Positions 5,899-11,538 of a DNA stretch of 11,538 nt are shown one piece after another. The translations under genes were made by a program, and so were the position numbers. The DNA is taken from contig SKTN01000381.1 of NCBI GenBank assembly GCA_007117945.1, forward strand, positions 1-11,538. Direction: 5' to 3'. Under the pieces are notes generated by a model that did not search any database, was not told the DNA's origin, and saw nothing but the letters and a program-made list of their open reading frames with translations. The DNA comes from Nitriliruptoraceae bacterium (GTDB taxonomy: Bacteria > Actinomycetota > Nitriliruptoria > Nitriliruptorales > Nitriliruptoraceae). Every line of letters begins with the position of its first letter. The first letter of the stretch is position 1.

Positions 5899-7251
5899 TC
5901 AGTCCTGGGGCAGGTAGTCCTCGGCGTAGTACTCCACGCCGAGGTGGGTGATCTGCTCCTCGCCGGCCATCCACCGGAGGGTGTTCTTCAGCTTGGTCAG
6001 CTGGATGAACAGATCATGCTCGGGGTAGAGCCCCGGGGCGACCTGGGGCGCCTTGAAGTAGAAGGACAGCCACTCCTGGATCCCACCCATCCCGGCCCGC
6101 TGTGCGAGGTCGAGGAACAGGGCCAGGTCCAACGCCAGGGGCGCGGCCAGGATCGAGTCGCGGCACAGCAGGTTGACCTTCAGCTGCATCGGGTAGCCGA
6201 GCCAGCCGAAGAAGTCGATGTTGTCCCACCCCTCCTTGTTGTCCCCGCGCGGCGGGTAGTAGTTGATGCGCACGACGTGGTCGAGGTCGCCGTACAGCTC
6301 CGGGTACACCTCGGGCTGCAGGATCGTGTCCAGGACGCCGAGCTTGGAGTGCTCCTTGGTCCGGAACGACTCCGGGTCGTCGAGCACCTCGCCGTCGCGG
6401 TTGCCCAGGATGTTGGTGGAGTACCACCCGTCCATCCCCAGCATCCGCGCCTTGAACATCGGTGCCAGCACGGTCTTGACCATCGTCTGGCCGGTCTTGA
6501 AGTCCTTGCCGCAGATCGGTACGCCGTGGTCGGAGGCGAAGCGCCGCAGCACCGGCGCGTCCACGGTGAGGTTGGGCGCCCCGTTGGCGAAGGGCACGCC
6601 CTCGAGCAGGGCGGCGTAGGCGTAGAGCATCGACGGGGTGATGGTCGGGTCGTCGATGTCGATGGCCGCCTCGAAGGCGTCGAGGTCGGCGTGCTGGGGA
6701 CCGGGTTCGACGTAGATCTCCGTGGACCCGCACCACACCATCACGACGCGGTCGCAGCCGTGCTGCTCCCGGAAGGCCTGCAGATCGCTGCGGACCCCCT
6801 CGAGCATGGCGCGCTTCGCCCGCGAGGGCATGACGTTGGGTCCGTCGAGCTTCTTCACGTACGCGGGGTCGAAGGCTGCCGCCATCGGCCGGATCGCCCG
6901 GAGCGCGTCGGCGATGGGCTCGAGGTGGCGCGCGGCGTCCAGCACCCCGGCGTTGACCGCGGAGACGTAGGCGTCGTCGGGGTAGGGGTCCCAGGCACCG
7001 AAGACGAGGTCATCCAGGCCCGCCAGGGGGACGAGCTCGCCCACCGCCGGCGTACGGCCCTCGGTGCGCTTGCCGAGGCGGACGGTGCCGAGCTGGGTGA
7101 GCGAGCCGATCGGGGCGCCCATCCCACGGCGGGCCAGCTCCACGCCGGCGATGAAGGTGGTGGCCACGGCACCCAGGCCGACGCACACCACCCCCAGCCG
7201 GCCCTCGGCCGGCGCGATGGTGGGGGAGGGCAGGTCGGTGGGTTCGGGCAC
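5899..7251 (-). CDS. ino1: Inositol-3-phosphate synthase (450 aa)
   Basis: The enzyme converts glucose 6-phosphate to 1L-myo-inositol 3-phosphate with bound NAD, the first step to inositol lipids and, in actinobacteria, to mycothiol. The NAD-binding segment VCVGLGAVATTFIAGVE is at 22-38. Other family blocks are IGSLTQLGTVRLGKR, DGPNVMPSRAKRA, CGKDFKTGQT, GNRDGEVLDDP with KEHSK, and GWDNIDFFGWLG followed by QLKVNLLCRDSILAAPL. This is the longer (430-450 residue) bacterial form, not the shorter 360-residue mycobacterial one. GTG 7251 is the start: GAGGTG lies 8 bases upstream and the upstream codons are not protein-like. rlmA follows after 11 bases. The mpaB-like gene ends 86 bases before, and a possible -10 (TAGGGT) lies in that gap, so the gene may have its own promoter. 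A large open frame on the opposite strand is only a codon-bias shadow. Confidence 0.95.
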   Translation of the reverse strand: MPEPTDLPSPTIAPAEGRLGVVCVGLGAVATTFIAGVELARRGMGAPIGSLTQLGTVRLGKRTEGRTPAVGELVPLAGLDDLVFGAWDPYPDDAYVSAVNAGVLDAARHLEPIADALRAIRPMAAAFDPAYVKKLDGPNVMPSRAKRAMLEGVRSDLQAFREQHGCDRVVMVWCGSTEIYVEPGPQHADLDAFEAAIDIDDPTITPSMLYAYAALLEGVPFANGAPNLTVDAPVLRRFASDHGVPICGKDFKTGQTMVKTVLAPMFKARMLGMDGWYSTNILGNRDGEVLDDPESFRTKEHSKLGVLDTILQPEVYPELYGDLDHVVRINYYPPRGDNKEGWDNIDFFGWLGYPMQLKVNLLCRDSILAAPLALDLALFLDLAQRAGMGGIQEWLSFYFKAPQVAPGLYPEHDLFIQLTKLKNTLRWMAGEEQITHLGVEYYAEDYLPQD

Positions 7252-7337
7252 GGGATGACACCTCACAGGGGGGACCGCGACCCTACACCGCGGCCGTCGG
7301 GGTCCCCGGCGCCGGCGACCACAACGCCACGCGCTGC

Positions 7338-8399
7338 CTACCCGCGGCTGCCCACCACGCGCTGCTCGGCGGCACGCATCGAGGGCGAGGTGCCCACCAG
7401 GATGCGCATCCCTGTGAGGGCGGCGCCGGCCTGGGCGACCGCCCCGCGCGCCACCGCGGGAGGCCACCGCAGCTCGAGGGCGTCCTGCAGGACGGGGTCG
7501 AGGGAGCCCAGGGCCCCCGTCAGCAGGGAGCGGTAGCCGCCCCTGGCGACCCGGGGGATGGGCGGACGGCGGAGGAAGGCCAGCGCCTCGCGGCCCTGGT
7601 GGTTGATGCCGAGCTCGTGGTGGTAGCTGGCGAGCACGTCCTCGAGGCCGGCCGCGGAGGTGGGAAGGGTGCCGTCGGCGATCATCGGCAGGTGCACGCG
7701 GTCCGCCCGCAGCTCCGCCTGGGCCGTCTCGTCTGCGAGCAGGCTCCGCAGGTCGACGCGGGGGTCGAGCAGGGCCCCGATGCGGGACTGCTGTGCGACG
7801 AAGGCGTCCTCCTCCCGGGGGGAGAGGGGTGCGGGCGCCCACAGGCGGTGACCGGCGAGGAAGGAGGAGGTCAGCGCGATCGACACCCACGTCAGCAGCC
7901 GCGGGTCGTCGGCGCGGTAGGTGCGGCCGTCGGGGGCGGTGCCGCGGACCTTGGGGTGGACGGCCCGCACCCGGTGGGAGACCTGGAGGGCCTCCCGCGT
8001 GGACCCGAAGGTGGTGGTGGTCACGTAGGCCGAGGTGCGCTGCAGCCGACCGAGGGGGTCCTCGCGGAAGGCCGAGTGGTCGTGGACCCCGGCCATGGCC
8101 AGGGGGTGGGCCACCTGGACCAGCAGTCCCCGCAGGCCGCCGGCGATGGCGGCCGGCTCACCGATCACCAGCCACGAGGCGGAGCCGGGTCCCGTCAGGC
8201 CCGGGTCACCCGGATCGACGTTCGGGTCGAAGGGTGGCCCCCCGAACAGGCGGGTGAGCACCCGGCGGATCGCGCCGCGGGCCCCCGGGAGCCCTGTGGA
8301 GGTGGAGCGCTCGTGGGCGTCGCGCAACGCCGCGCCACGGTCGGACGCCGCCGGGCGCGTGCGCCAGACGTCATCGGGGACCAGCGGTTCGGTGTCCAT
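7338..8399 (-). CDS. Oxygenase MpaB-family / DUF2236 protein (353 aa)
   Basis: The DUF2236 family includes fungal MpaB and is related to the rubber-cleaving latex clearing protein Lcp, which binds haem b through histidines; most bacterial members have no tested substrate. Recognisable blocks are GLLVQVAHPLAMAGVHDHSAF (split as 91-100 and 101-111), FREDPLGRLQRT (111-122), then TTTTFGS (127-133) and the RAVHPKVRG block (145-153) followed by YRADDPRLLTWV (161-172). Candidate metal or haem ligands are His98, His106, His108 and His148. The C-terminal third is helical and less conserved. There is no signal peptide, so it is probably cytoplasmic or membrane-associated. ATG 8399 has AAGGTGAG just upstream; the preceding gene ends 73 bases before. 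The N-terminal 40 residues are charged and probably flexible. Its position before inositol synthase is the only functional hint, and is weak. Confidence 0.88.
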   Translation of the reverse strand: MDTEPLVPDDVWRTRPAASDRGAALRDAHERSTSTGLPGARGAIRRVLTRLFGGPPFDPNVDPGDPGLTGPGSASWLVIGEPAAIAGGLRGLLVQVAHPLAMAGVHDHSAFREDPLGRLQRTSAYVTTTTFGSTREALQVSHRVRAVHPKVRGTAPDGRTYRADDPRLLTWVSIALTSSFLAGHRLWAPAPLSPREEDAFVAQQSRIGALLDPRVDLRSLLADETAQAELRADRVHLPMIADGTLPTSAAGLEDVLASYHHELGINHQGREALAFLRRPPIPRVARGGYRSLLTGALGSLDPVLQDALELRWPPAVARGAVAQAGAALTGMRILVGTSPSMRAAEQRVVGSRG

Positions 8400-8440
8400 G
8401 CCTCACCTTCGGGGCTGCGCCGGCGCTGGGTCACCGTGGG

Positions 8441-8469
8441 CGCCCGCCACCGGCGGCTGCCCGCGGGCG
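8441..8469 (-). terminator. GC-rich hairpin between the 166-aa gene and the mpaB-like gene
   Basis: CGCCCGC (8441-8447) and GCGGGCG (8463-8469) are exact reverse complements with a 15-base spacer, and an alternative smaller hairpin CCGCC-ACC-GGCGG sits at 8444-8456. It starts three bases after the stop of the 166-aa gene. No T-run follows. It may be an attenuating terminator between the two genes or simply GC-rich chance pairing. Confidence 0.28.
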
Positions 8470-8472
8470 GGA

Positions 8473-8973
8473 TCAGTGGCGGCGGTCCCCGTAGCCCTCG
8501 GCGATGTCGTCGAGAGCGTGCTCCGGATCCACCTCGGCGAGGTCGACCAGGGTGAGTTGCTGGGCGCCCTGGGGCGCCGCACCGGTGACCCCGGGTCCGG
8601 TCCCACCGCCGGTGGTGTGACCGGTGGCGCCGGCTCGTGGGGGTGGCCGATCCAGCTCCTCGCCGGTCAGCGCCGTCCACCACCAGCGCATGCCGCGGGG
8701 GGCCGTGCGGGCCCCGAGCTGGGCGAAGGTCCGGTCGGTGCGGCCCAGGAAGGCGACCTCGGCGACCACGGCGTCGACCGCGCGGCGCACCACCTCGTCA
8801 CCGGGGTAGTCGGCGCGCACCAGGGCCACCACTTCGCCGCGCTCCTCGAGGGCGGCGTAGCGGGTGGCCACGGGACCCTCGCCCGCCGCCAGGCGCGCAC
8901 GCACCTCGCGCCACAACAGGCGCTGCCGCGCGAACCAATCCCAGGCGTAGGCCGGGGGTGACGATGCCGCCAC
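8473..8973 (-). CDS. Unrecognised 166-aa protein, helical core plus acidic tail
   Basis: I do not recognise a family. Residues about 8-108 look like a compact, mainly helical domain rich in Arg, Glu and Trp, with ARQRLLWREVRARL (15-28), RADYPGDEVVRRAVDAVV (53-70), and an unusual Trp run MRWWWTAL at 95-102. Residues about 110-139 form a Gly/Thr/Pro-rich linker. The end (140-166) is an acidic tail with VDLAEVDPEHALDDI. No signal peptide, membrane segment or cysteine is present, so a soluble cytoplasmic protein is likely. GTG 8973 has AGGGAG six bases upstream. It begins 23 bases after the diguanylate cyclase stop, so the two are very probably co-transcribed, and it could be a partner or effector of that enzyme. 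This link is inference from spacing only. Confidence 0.8.
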   Translation of the reverse strand: MAASSPPAYAWDWFARQRLLWREVRARLAAGEGPVATRYAALEERGEVVALVRADYPGDEVVRRAVDAVVAEVAFLGRTDRTFAQLGARTAPRGMRWWWTALTGEELDRPPPRAGATGHTTGGGTGPGVTGAAPQGAQQLTLVDLAEVDPEHALDDIAEGYGDRRH

Positions 8974-8996
8974 GCGCTGCTCCCTCGCCGATCCCG

Positions 8997-10400
8997 TCAG
9001 GGTAGACCCTCGTGGGGTTCGACCACGGTCGTGCGGTCGCGGCCATCGCGCTTCGAGCGGTACAGCGCCCGGTCCGCCACCTCCAGCAGCTGCTCAGGTG
9101 CTCCTGCCGGGGTGGTCGGGTAGGAGACCGCTCCGATGCTGACCGTCACCTGCAGCGACAGCCCGTCGGCGTGGACCACGCTGCTGCTGATCACGCCGCG
9201 GACCCGCTCGGCCAGGGCGTGCACATCCCGGAGGTCAGCCCCGGGGGCGACCACCAGGAACTCCTCGCCGCCGGTGCGCACCAGGACGTCCCCGGCGCGC
9301 AGCACGGCGGTCACGGTCCGCACGACCTCGCGCAGCACCTGATCGCCGACGAGGTGGCCGTGGGTGTCGTTGACCTGCTTGAAGTGGTCGAGGTCGAAGG
9401 TCAGTACGCCCAGGGGCGCCTCCGCGCGCGTCGCGCGGGCGAACTCCTCACGCAGGCGACCGGTCCCGAACCGGCGGTTGTACGCCCCGGTGAGCGGGTC
9501 GATGGCGGCCAGGCGCTGGAAGCGCTCGTGTGCCAGGGCGTTGTGCAGTGCGACGCCGGTGACGTCCCGGAGCTGTTCCACGGCCTGGAGCACCGTCGCC
9601 TCGGGTCGTCGTGCGAAGGCGAGCAGCAGCGCCCCGACGGGGCCATCCGCGAAGTCGACGGGCACCACGCTGACCATCGCCGGTCGGAAGCCGACGAGGC
9701 CGGCGTCCACCGAGAGCCCCTCGGGGACGTCGACGTGGGCAGCCTCGTGCTGGCGCAGCGCACGGGCGACCAGGGACGAACCGGTGAGCGGATCACCCTG
9801 CAGTCGATGGCTCGCTCCGAGCCGCAGCTCCCCGTCGGCGTGGATCACCAGAGCGCCGGCGTCAGCGCCGGTCCGCTCCAGCACACCGTGCAGCGCCACC
9901 TCGGCGAGGTCGTCGAGGTCGAGGTGGATGGCCATCAGGTGGGCGTACGCGTGCTCCTGCTCCGTGTGCCTGCGGTTGGCTGCCAGGGCGTCGATGAGCA
10001 GGTTGAAGGAGCCGGCGACCTCGCCGACCACGTCGTCGGAGTCGATCCGCAGCGCACAGGCCTCGGGGGAGCACCGCTGCCAGTCGCCGTCGTGGGTGGC
10101 CTGCTCGATGGCCTCCGCGACGTGGTGCATGCGGTCGCGGAGTCCCTCGAAGCGACGGCCGACCACGGTGCGGGCCAGGGCGTAGCCCACGCCACCGACG
10201 GCCAGACCCGCGACCAGGGTGAGCAGGAAGAAGGCAGGACGCAGCGCGAGGTCGCGCGGCACCCCGGCGGCGGTAACGACCCACGGGAACAGCAGTCCGA
10301 TCAGCAGGCCGAACCCGACCATGTAGATCGCGAGGTCCCTGAAGACACGGGTCGTGAGGCGCGGCAGGAGGGCGCCCGGTTCTGGAGCAGGCCTGGACAT
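8997..10400 (-). CDS. Membrane diguanylate cyclase with HAMP-like, GAF-like and GGDEF domains (467 aa)
   Basis: The enzyme makes c-di-GMP from two GTP. Two membrane helices are at about 22-46 and 55-80 with only a very short outside loop. A HAMP-like helical segment follows (about 82-145), then a GAF-like sensor domain (about 160-290), and the GGDEF domain (about 297-455). Visible motifs are DPLTGAYNRR (301-310), FDLDHFKQVNDTHGH (335-349) and the active site GGEEF (377-381), preceded by the inhibitory site RAGD (368-371) at the normal five-residue distance, so the enzyme should be active and product-inhibited. The ATG at 10400 is preceded by GAGGTGG four bases upstream; a GTG at 10427 in the same frame is less likely. 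The ribosome binding site lies in one arm of an inverted repeat (10405-10452). It follows icd by 69 bases and precedes the 166-aa gene by 23 bases. Confidence 0.95.
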   Translation of the reverse strand: MSRPAPEPGALLPRLTTRVFRDLAIYMVGFGLLIGLLFPWVVTAAGVPRDLALRPAFFLLTLVAGLAVGGVGYALARTVVGRRFEGLRDRMHHVAEAIEQATHDGDWQRCSPEACALRIDSDDVVGEVAGSFNLLIDALAANRRHTEQEHAYAHLMAIHLDLDDLAEVALHGVLERTGADAGALVIHADGELRLGASHRLQGDPLTGSSLVARALRQHEAAHVDVPEGLSVDAGLVGFRPAMVSVVPVDFADGPVGALLLAFARRPEATVLQAVEQLRDVTGVALHNALAHERFQRLAAIDPLTGAYNRRFGTGRLREEFARATRAEAPLGVLTFDLDHFKQVNDTHGHLVGDQVLREVVRTVTAVLRAGDVLVRTGGEEFLVVAPGADLRDVHALAERVRGVISSSVVHADGLSLQVTVSIGAVSYPTTPAGAPEQLLEVADRALYRSKRDGRDRTTVVEPHEGLP

Positions 10401-10404
10401 GCGA

Positions 10405-10452
10405 CCACCTCGGGGAGTGGGCGGCACGCTAGCCGCGGTCGCCCCGAGGTGG
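10405..10452 (-). promoter_or_regulatory. Nested hairpin after icd that pairs with the cyclase ribosome binding site
   Basis: On the minus strand CCACCTCGGGG (10452-10442) and CCCCGAGGTGG (10415-10405) form a perfect 11-bp stem. Inside it GCGGC (10436-10432) and GCCGC (10425-10421) form a second 5-bp stem with a six-base loop, separated from the outer stem by five-base strands on each side. The 3' outer arm contains GAGGTGG, the Shine-Dalgarno sequence of the diguanylate cyclase, ending four bases before its ATG. The 5' arm begins 17 bases after the icd stop. The structure can thus act as a hairpin-only terminator for icd, hide the cyclase start on read-through mRNA, or both. Confidence 0.6.
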
Positions 10453-10469
10453 CGGCAGGGGATGCAGGG

Positions 10470-11538
10470 TCAGGAGGTGGCGGCGACCAGCCGCTCGAGC
10501 GCCGCGTTGAAGGTGGCTGAGGGCCGCATGACCTCCGCCGCCTTGGTCCGGTCCGGCCAGTAGTACCCACCGACGTCGGCGGGCTGGCCCTGGACGGCGG
10601 TCAGCTCGGCGAGGATGGTCTCCTCCTCTGCGGCCAGCTCCTCGGCCAGCTCCGCGAACACCTCGGCGGCTTCGTCGTCGTCGGTCTGGCTGGCCAGCGC
10701 CTGGGCCCAGTACAGGGTCAGGTAGAAGTGGCTGCCGCGGTTGTCGAGCTCGTTCACCTTGCGCGAGGGCGAGCGTCCCTCCTCCAGGTAGCGGGCCACG
10801 GCCGTGTCCAGGGTCCGGCCCAGCAGCCGGGCACGCTCGTTGTCGAAGCGGTCGGCGAGGTGCTCGAAGGAGGCCGTCAGCGCCAGGAACTCCCCCAGGG
10901 AGTCCCACCGCAGGTGGTTCTCCTTGAGCAGCTGCTGGACGTGCTTGGGTGCGGACCCGCCGGCACCGGTCTCGAACAGCCCACCACCGGCCATCAGGGG
11001 CACGATGGAGAGCATCTTCGCGCTGGTACCGACCTCCAGGATGGGGAACAGGTCGGTGAGGTAGTCGCGGAGCACGTTGCCGGTGACCGAGATGGTGTCC
11101 TCGCCGGCCTTGGCCCGCTCCAGGCTGAAGCGCGTCGCGGCGGCCACGTCCATGAACTCCAGCTGCAGGCCCTCGGTGTCCAACCCGGCCAGCTCGTCGT
11201 GGACCTTGGCCAGGATCTGGGCGTCGTGGGCACGGGTCTCGTCGAGCCAGAACACCGCCGGGGCACCCGTGGCCCGGGCGCGGCGCACGGCCAGGTGCAC
11301 CCAGTCCCGGACGGCGTCGTCCTTGGTCTGGCACATCCGCCAGATGTCCCCGGCACCGACCTCGTGCTCGAGGAGGACCTCGCCCGCCGGGTCCACCACG
11401 CGCACCGTGCCGGCGGCGGGGATCTCGAAGGTCTTGTCGTGGGAGCCGTACTCCTCGGCCTTGCGGGCCATCAGCCCGACGTTGGGCACGCTGCCCATGG
11501 TGGTGGGGTCGAAGGCGCCGTTGGCCTTGCAGAACTCG
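10470..11538 (-). CDS. icd: Monomeric NADP-dependent isocitrate dehydrogenase, C-terminal half
   Basis: The enzyme oxidises isocitrate to 2-oxoglutarate and CO2, giving NADPH in the TCA cycle. Some 355 codons are visible; the monomeric form is about 740 residues, so roughly the first half lies outside the window. The frame continues through the right edge with EFCKANGAFDPTT before MGSVPNVGLMARKAEEYGSH, so the internal ATG at 11498 is not the start. Highly conserved blocks of this family are visible, including YGSHDKTFEIP, SVTGNVLRDYLTDLFPILE, GTSAKMLSIVPLMAGGG followed by LFETGAGGSAPKHVQQ, LDNRGSHFYLTLYWAQALA, and GGYYWPD with MRPSATFN near the end. The sequence resembles actinobacterial and proteobacterial monomeric enzymes, with no sign of damage. 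The gene ends 69 bases before the diguanylate cyclase start, with a hairpin in between. Confidence 0.97.
   Translation of the reverse strand, partial: EFCKANGAFDPTTMGSVPNVGLMARKAEEYGSHDKTFEIPAAGTVRVVDPAGEVLLEHEVGAGDIWRMCQTKDDAVRDWVHLAVRRARATGAPAVFWLDETRAHDAQILAKVHDELAGLDTEGLQLEFMDVAAATRFSLERAKAGEDTISVTGNVLRDYLTDLFPILEVGTSAKMLSIVPLMAGGGLFETGAGGSAPKHVQQLLKENHLRWDSLGEFLALTASFEHLADRFDNERARLLGRTLDTAVARYLEEGRSPSRKVNELDNRGSHFYLTLYWAQALASQTDDDEAAEVFAELAEELAAEEETILAELTAVQGQPADVGGYYWPDRTKAAEVMRPSATFNAALERLVAATS

Noticed and set aside
7306..7315. Perfect palindrome CCGGCGCCGG between the mpaB-like gene and inositol synthase
   Set aside because: It has no loop to form a hairpin and such GC palindromes arise often by chance at this base composition; no nearby element supports it.
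7252..7337. Possible -10 box TAGGGT before inositol synthase
   Set aside because: It fits TANNNT, but no -35 match is found at 16-19 bases and the pattern is too loose to call a promoter alone.
5428..7536. 702-codon open frame on the plus strand
   Set aside because: It lies opposite the inositol synthase, rlmA and mpaB-like genes, whose protein motifs are unmistakable. Long antisense frames are a usual result of strong third-position G/C bias; its product shows no domain-like order.
9012..10520. 502-codon open frame on the plus strand
   Set aside because: It is the antisense shadow of the diguanylate cyclase gene and runs into the icd end; His/Gly/Val/Asp-rich composition without motifs.
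1..11538. CRISPR arrays, insertion sequences, tRNA or rRNA genes, attachment sites
   Set aside because: No regularly spaced repeats, terminal inverted repeats with transposase, cloverleaf or rRNA-like sequence was seen on reading both strands.

Overview
This window looks like a chromosomal segment from a high-GC Gram-positive bacterium (Actinomycetota). Supporting signs are the very high GC content with strong G/C bias at third codon positions, frequent GTG starts, a monomeric NADP isocitrate dehydrogenase, an inositol-3-phosphate synthase and a DUF2236/MpaB-type protein. A deep-branching motile actinobacterial lineage would fit, but the genus cannot be set from the sequence alone. I see no mobile element, CRISPR array, rRNA or tRNA, and nothing that clearly marks horizontal transfer.

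Layout: a small minus-strand gene starts at 54 and leaves the window at base 1. Divergent from it, across a 236-base gap with a tandem repeat and a hairpin, is the only plus-strand gene, an HD-GYP phosphodiesterase (291-1508). Everything else is on the minus strand. Read in the direction of transcription (right to left) these genes are: icd (C-terminal half only, 11538-10470); a membrane diguanylate cyclase (10400-8997); an unrecognised 166-residue protein (8973-8473); an MpaB/DUF2236 protein (8399-7338); inositol-3-phosphate synthase (7251-5899); an RlmA-type rRNA methyltransferase (5887-5021); an unassigned SAM methyltransferase (4925-3774); a HAD hydrolase (3781-2921); then a 335-base non-coding gap rich in repeats; and a type-2 ferredoxin-NADP reductase (2585-1605), which converges on the HD-GYP gene.

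How they may work together: tight spacing (8-base overlap, 11-base and 23-base gaps) suggests two or three transcription units. One is diguanylate cyclase + 166-aa protein, perhaps reading into mpaB. The other is inositol synthase + rlmA + methyltransferase + HAD. The ends of the window carry a c-di-GMP synthase (GGEEF with an intact RxxD inhibition site) and a probable c-di-GMP hydrolase, on opposite strands. Icd makes NADPH and the reductase uses NADPH, but this is a shared cofactor and not proof of a joint pathway.

The two most notable non-coding signals are (1) a nested inverted repeat between icd and the diguanylate cyclase gene, whose 11-bp outer stem contains the cyclase's Shine-Dalgarno sequence, and (2) the region upstream of the ferredoxin-NADP reductase gene, which has three copies of GTTCGGGGYGG and two inverted repeats. 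Most genes are ordinary housekeeping or accessory metabolism. I do not see a clear multi-gene novel system; the candidates are the 166-aa protein, the coupled methyltransferase/HAD pair and these regulatory structures.
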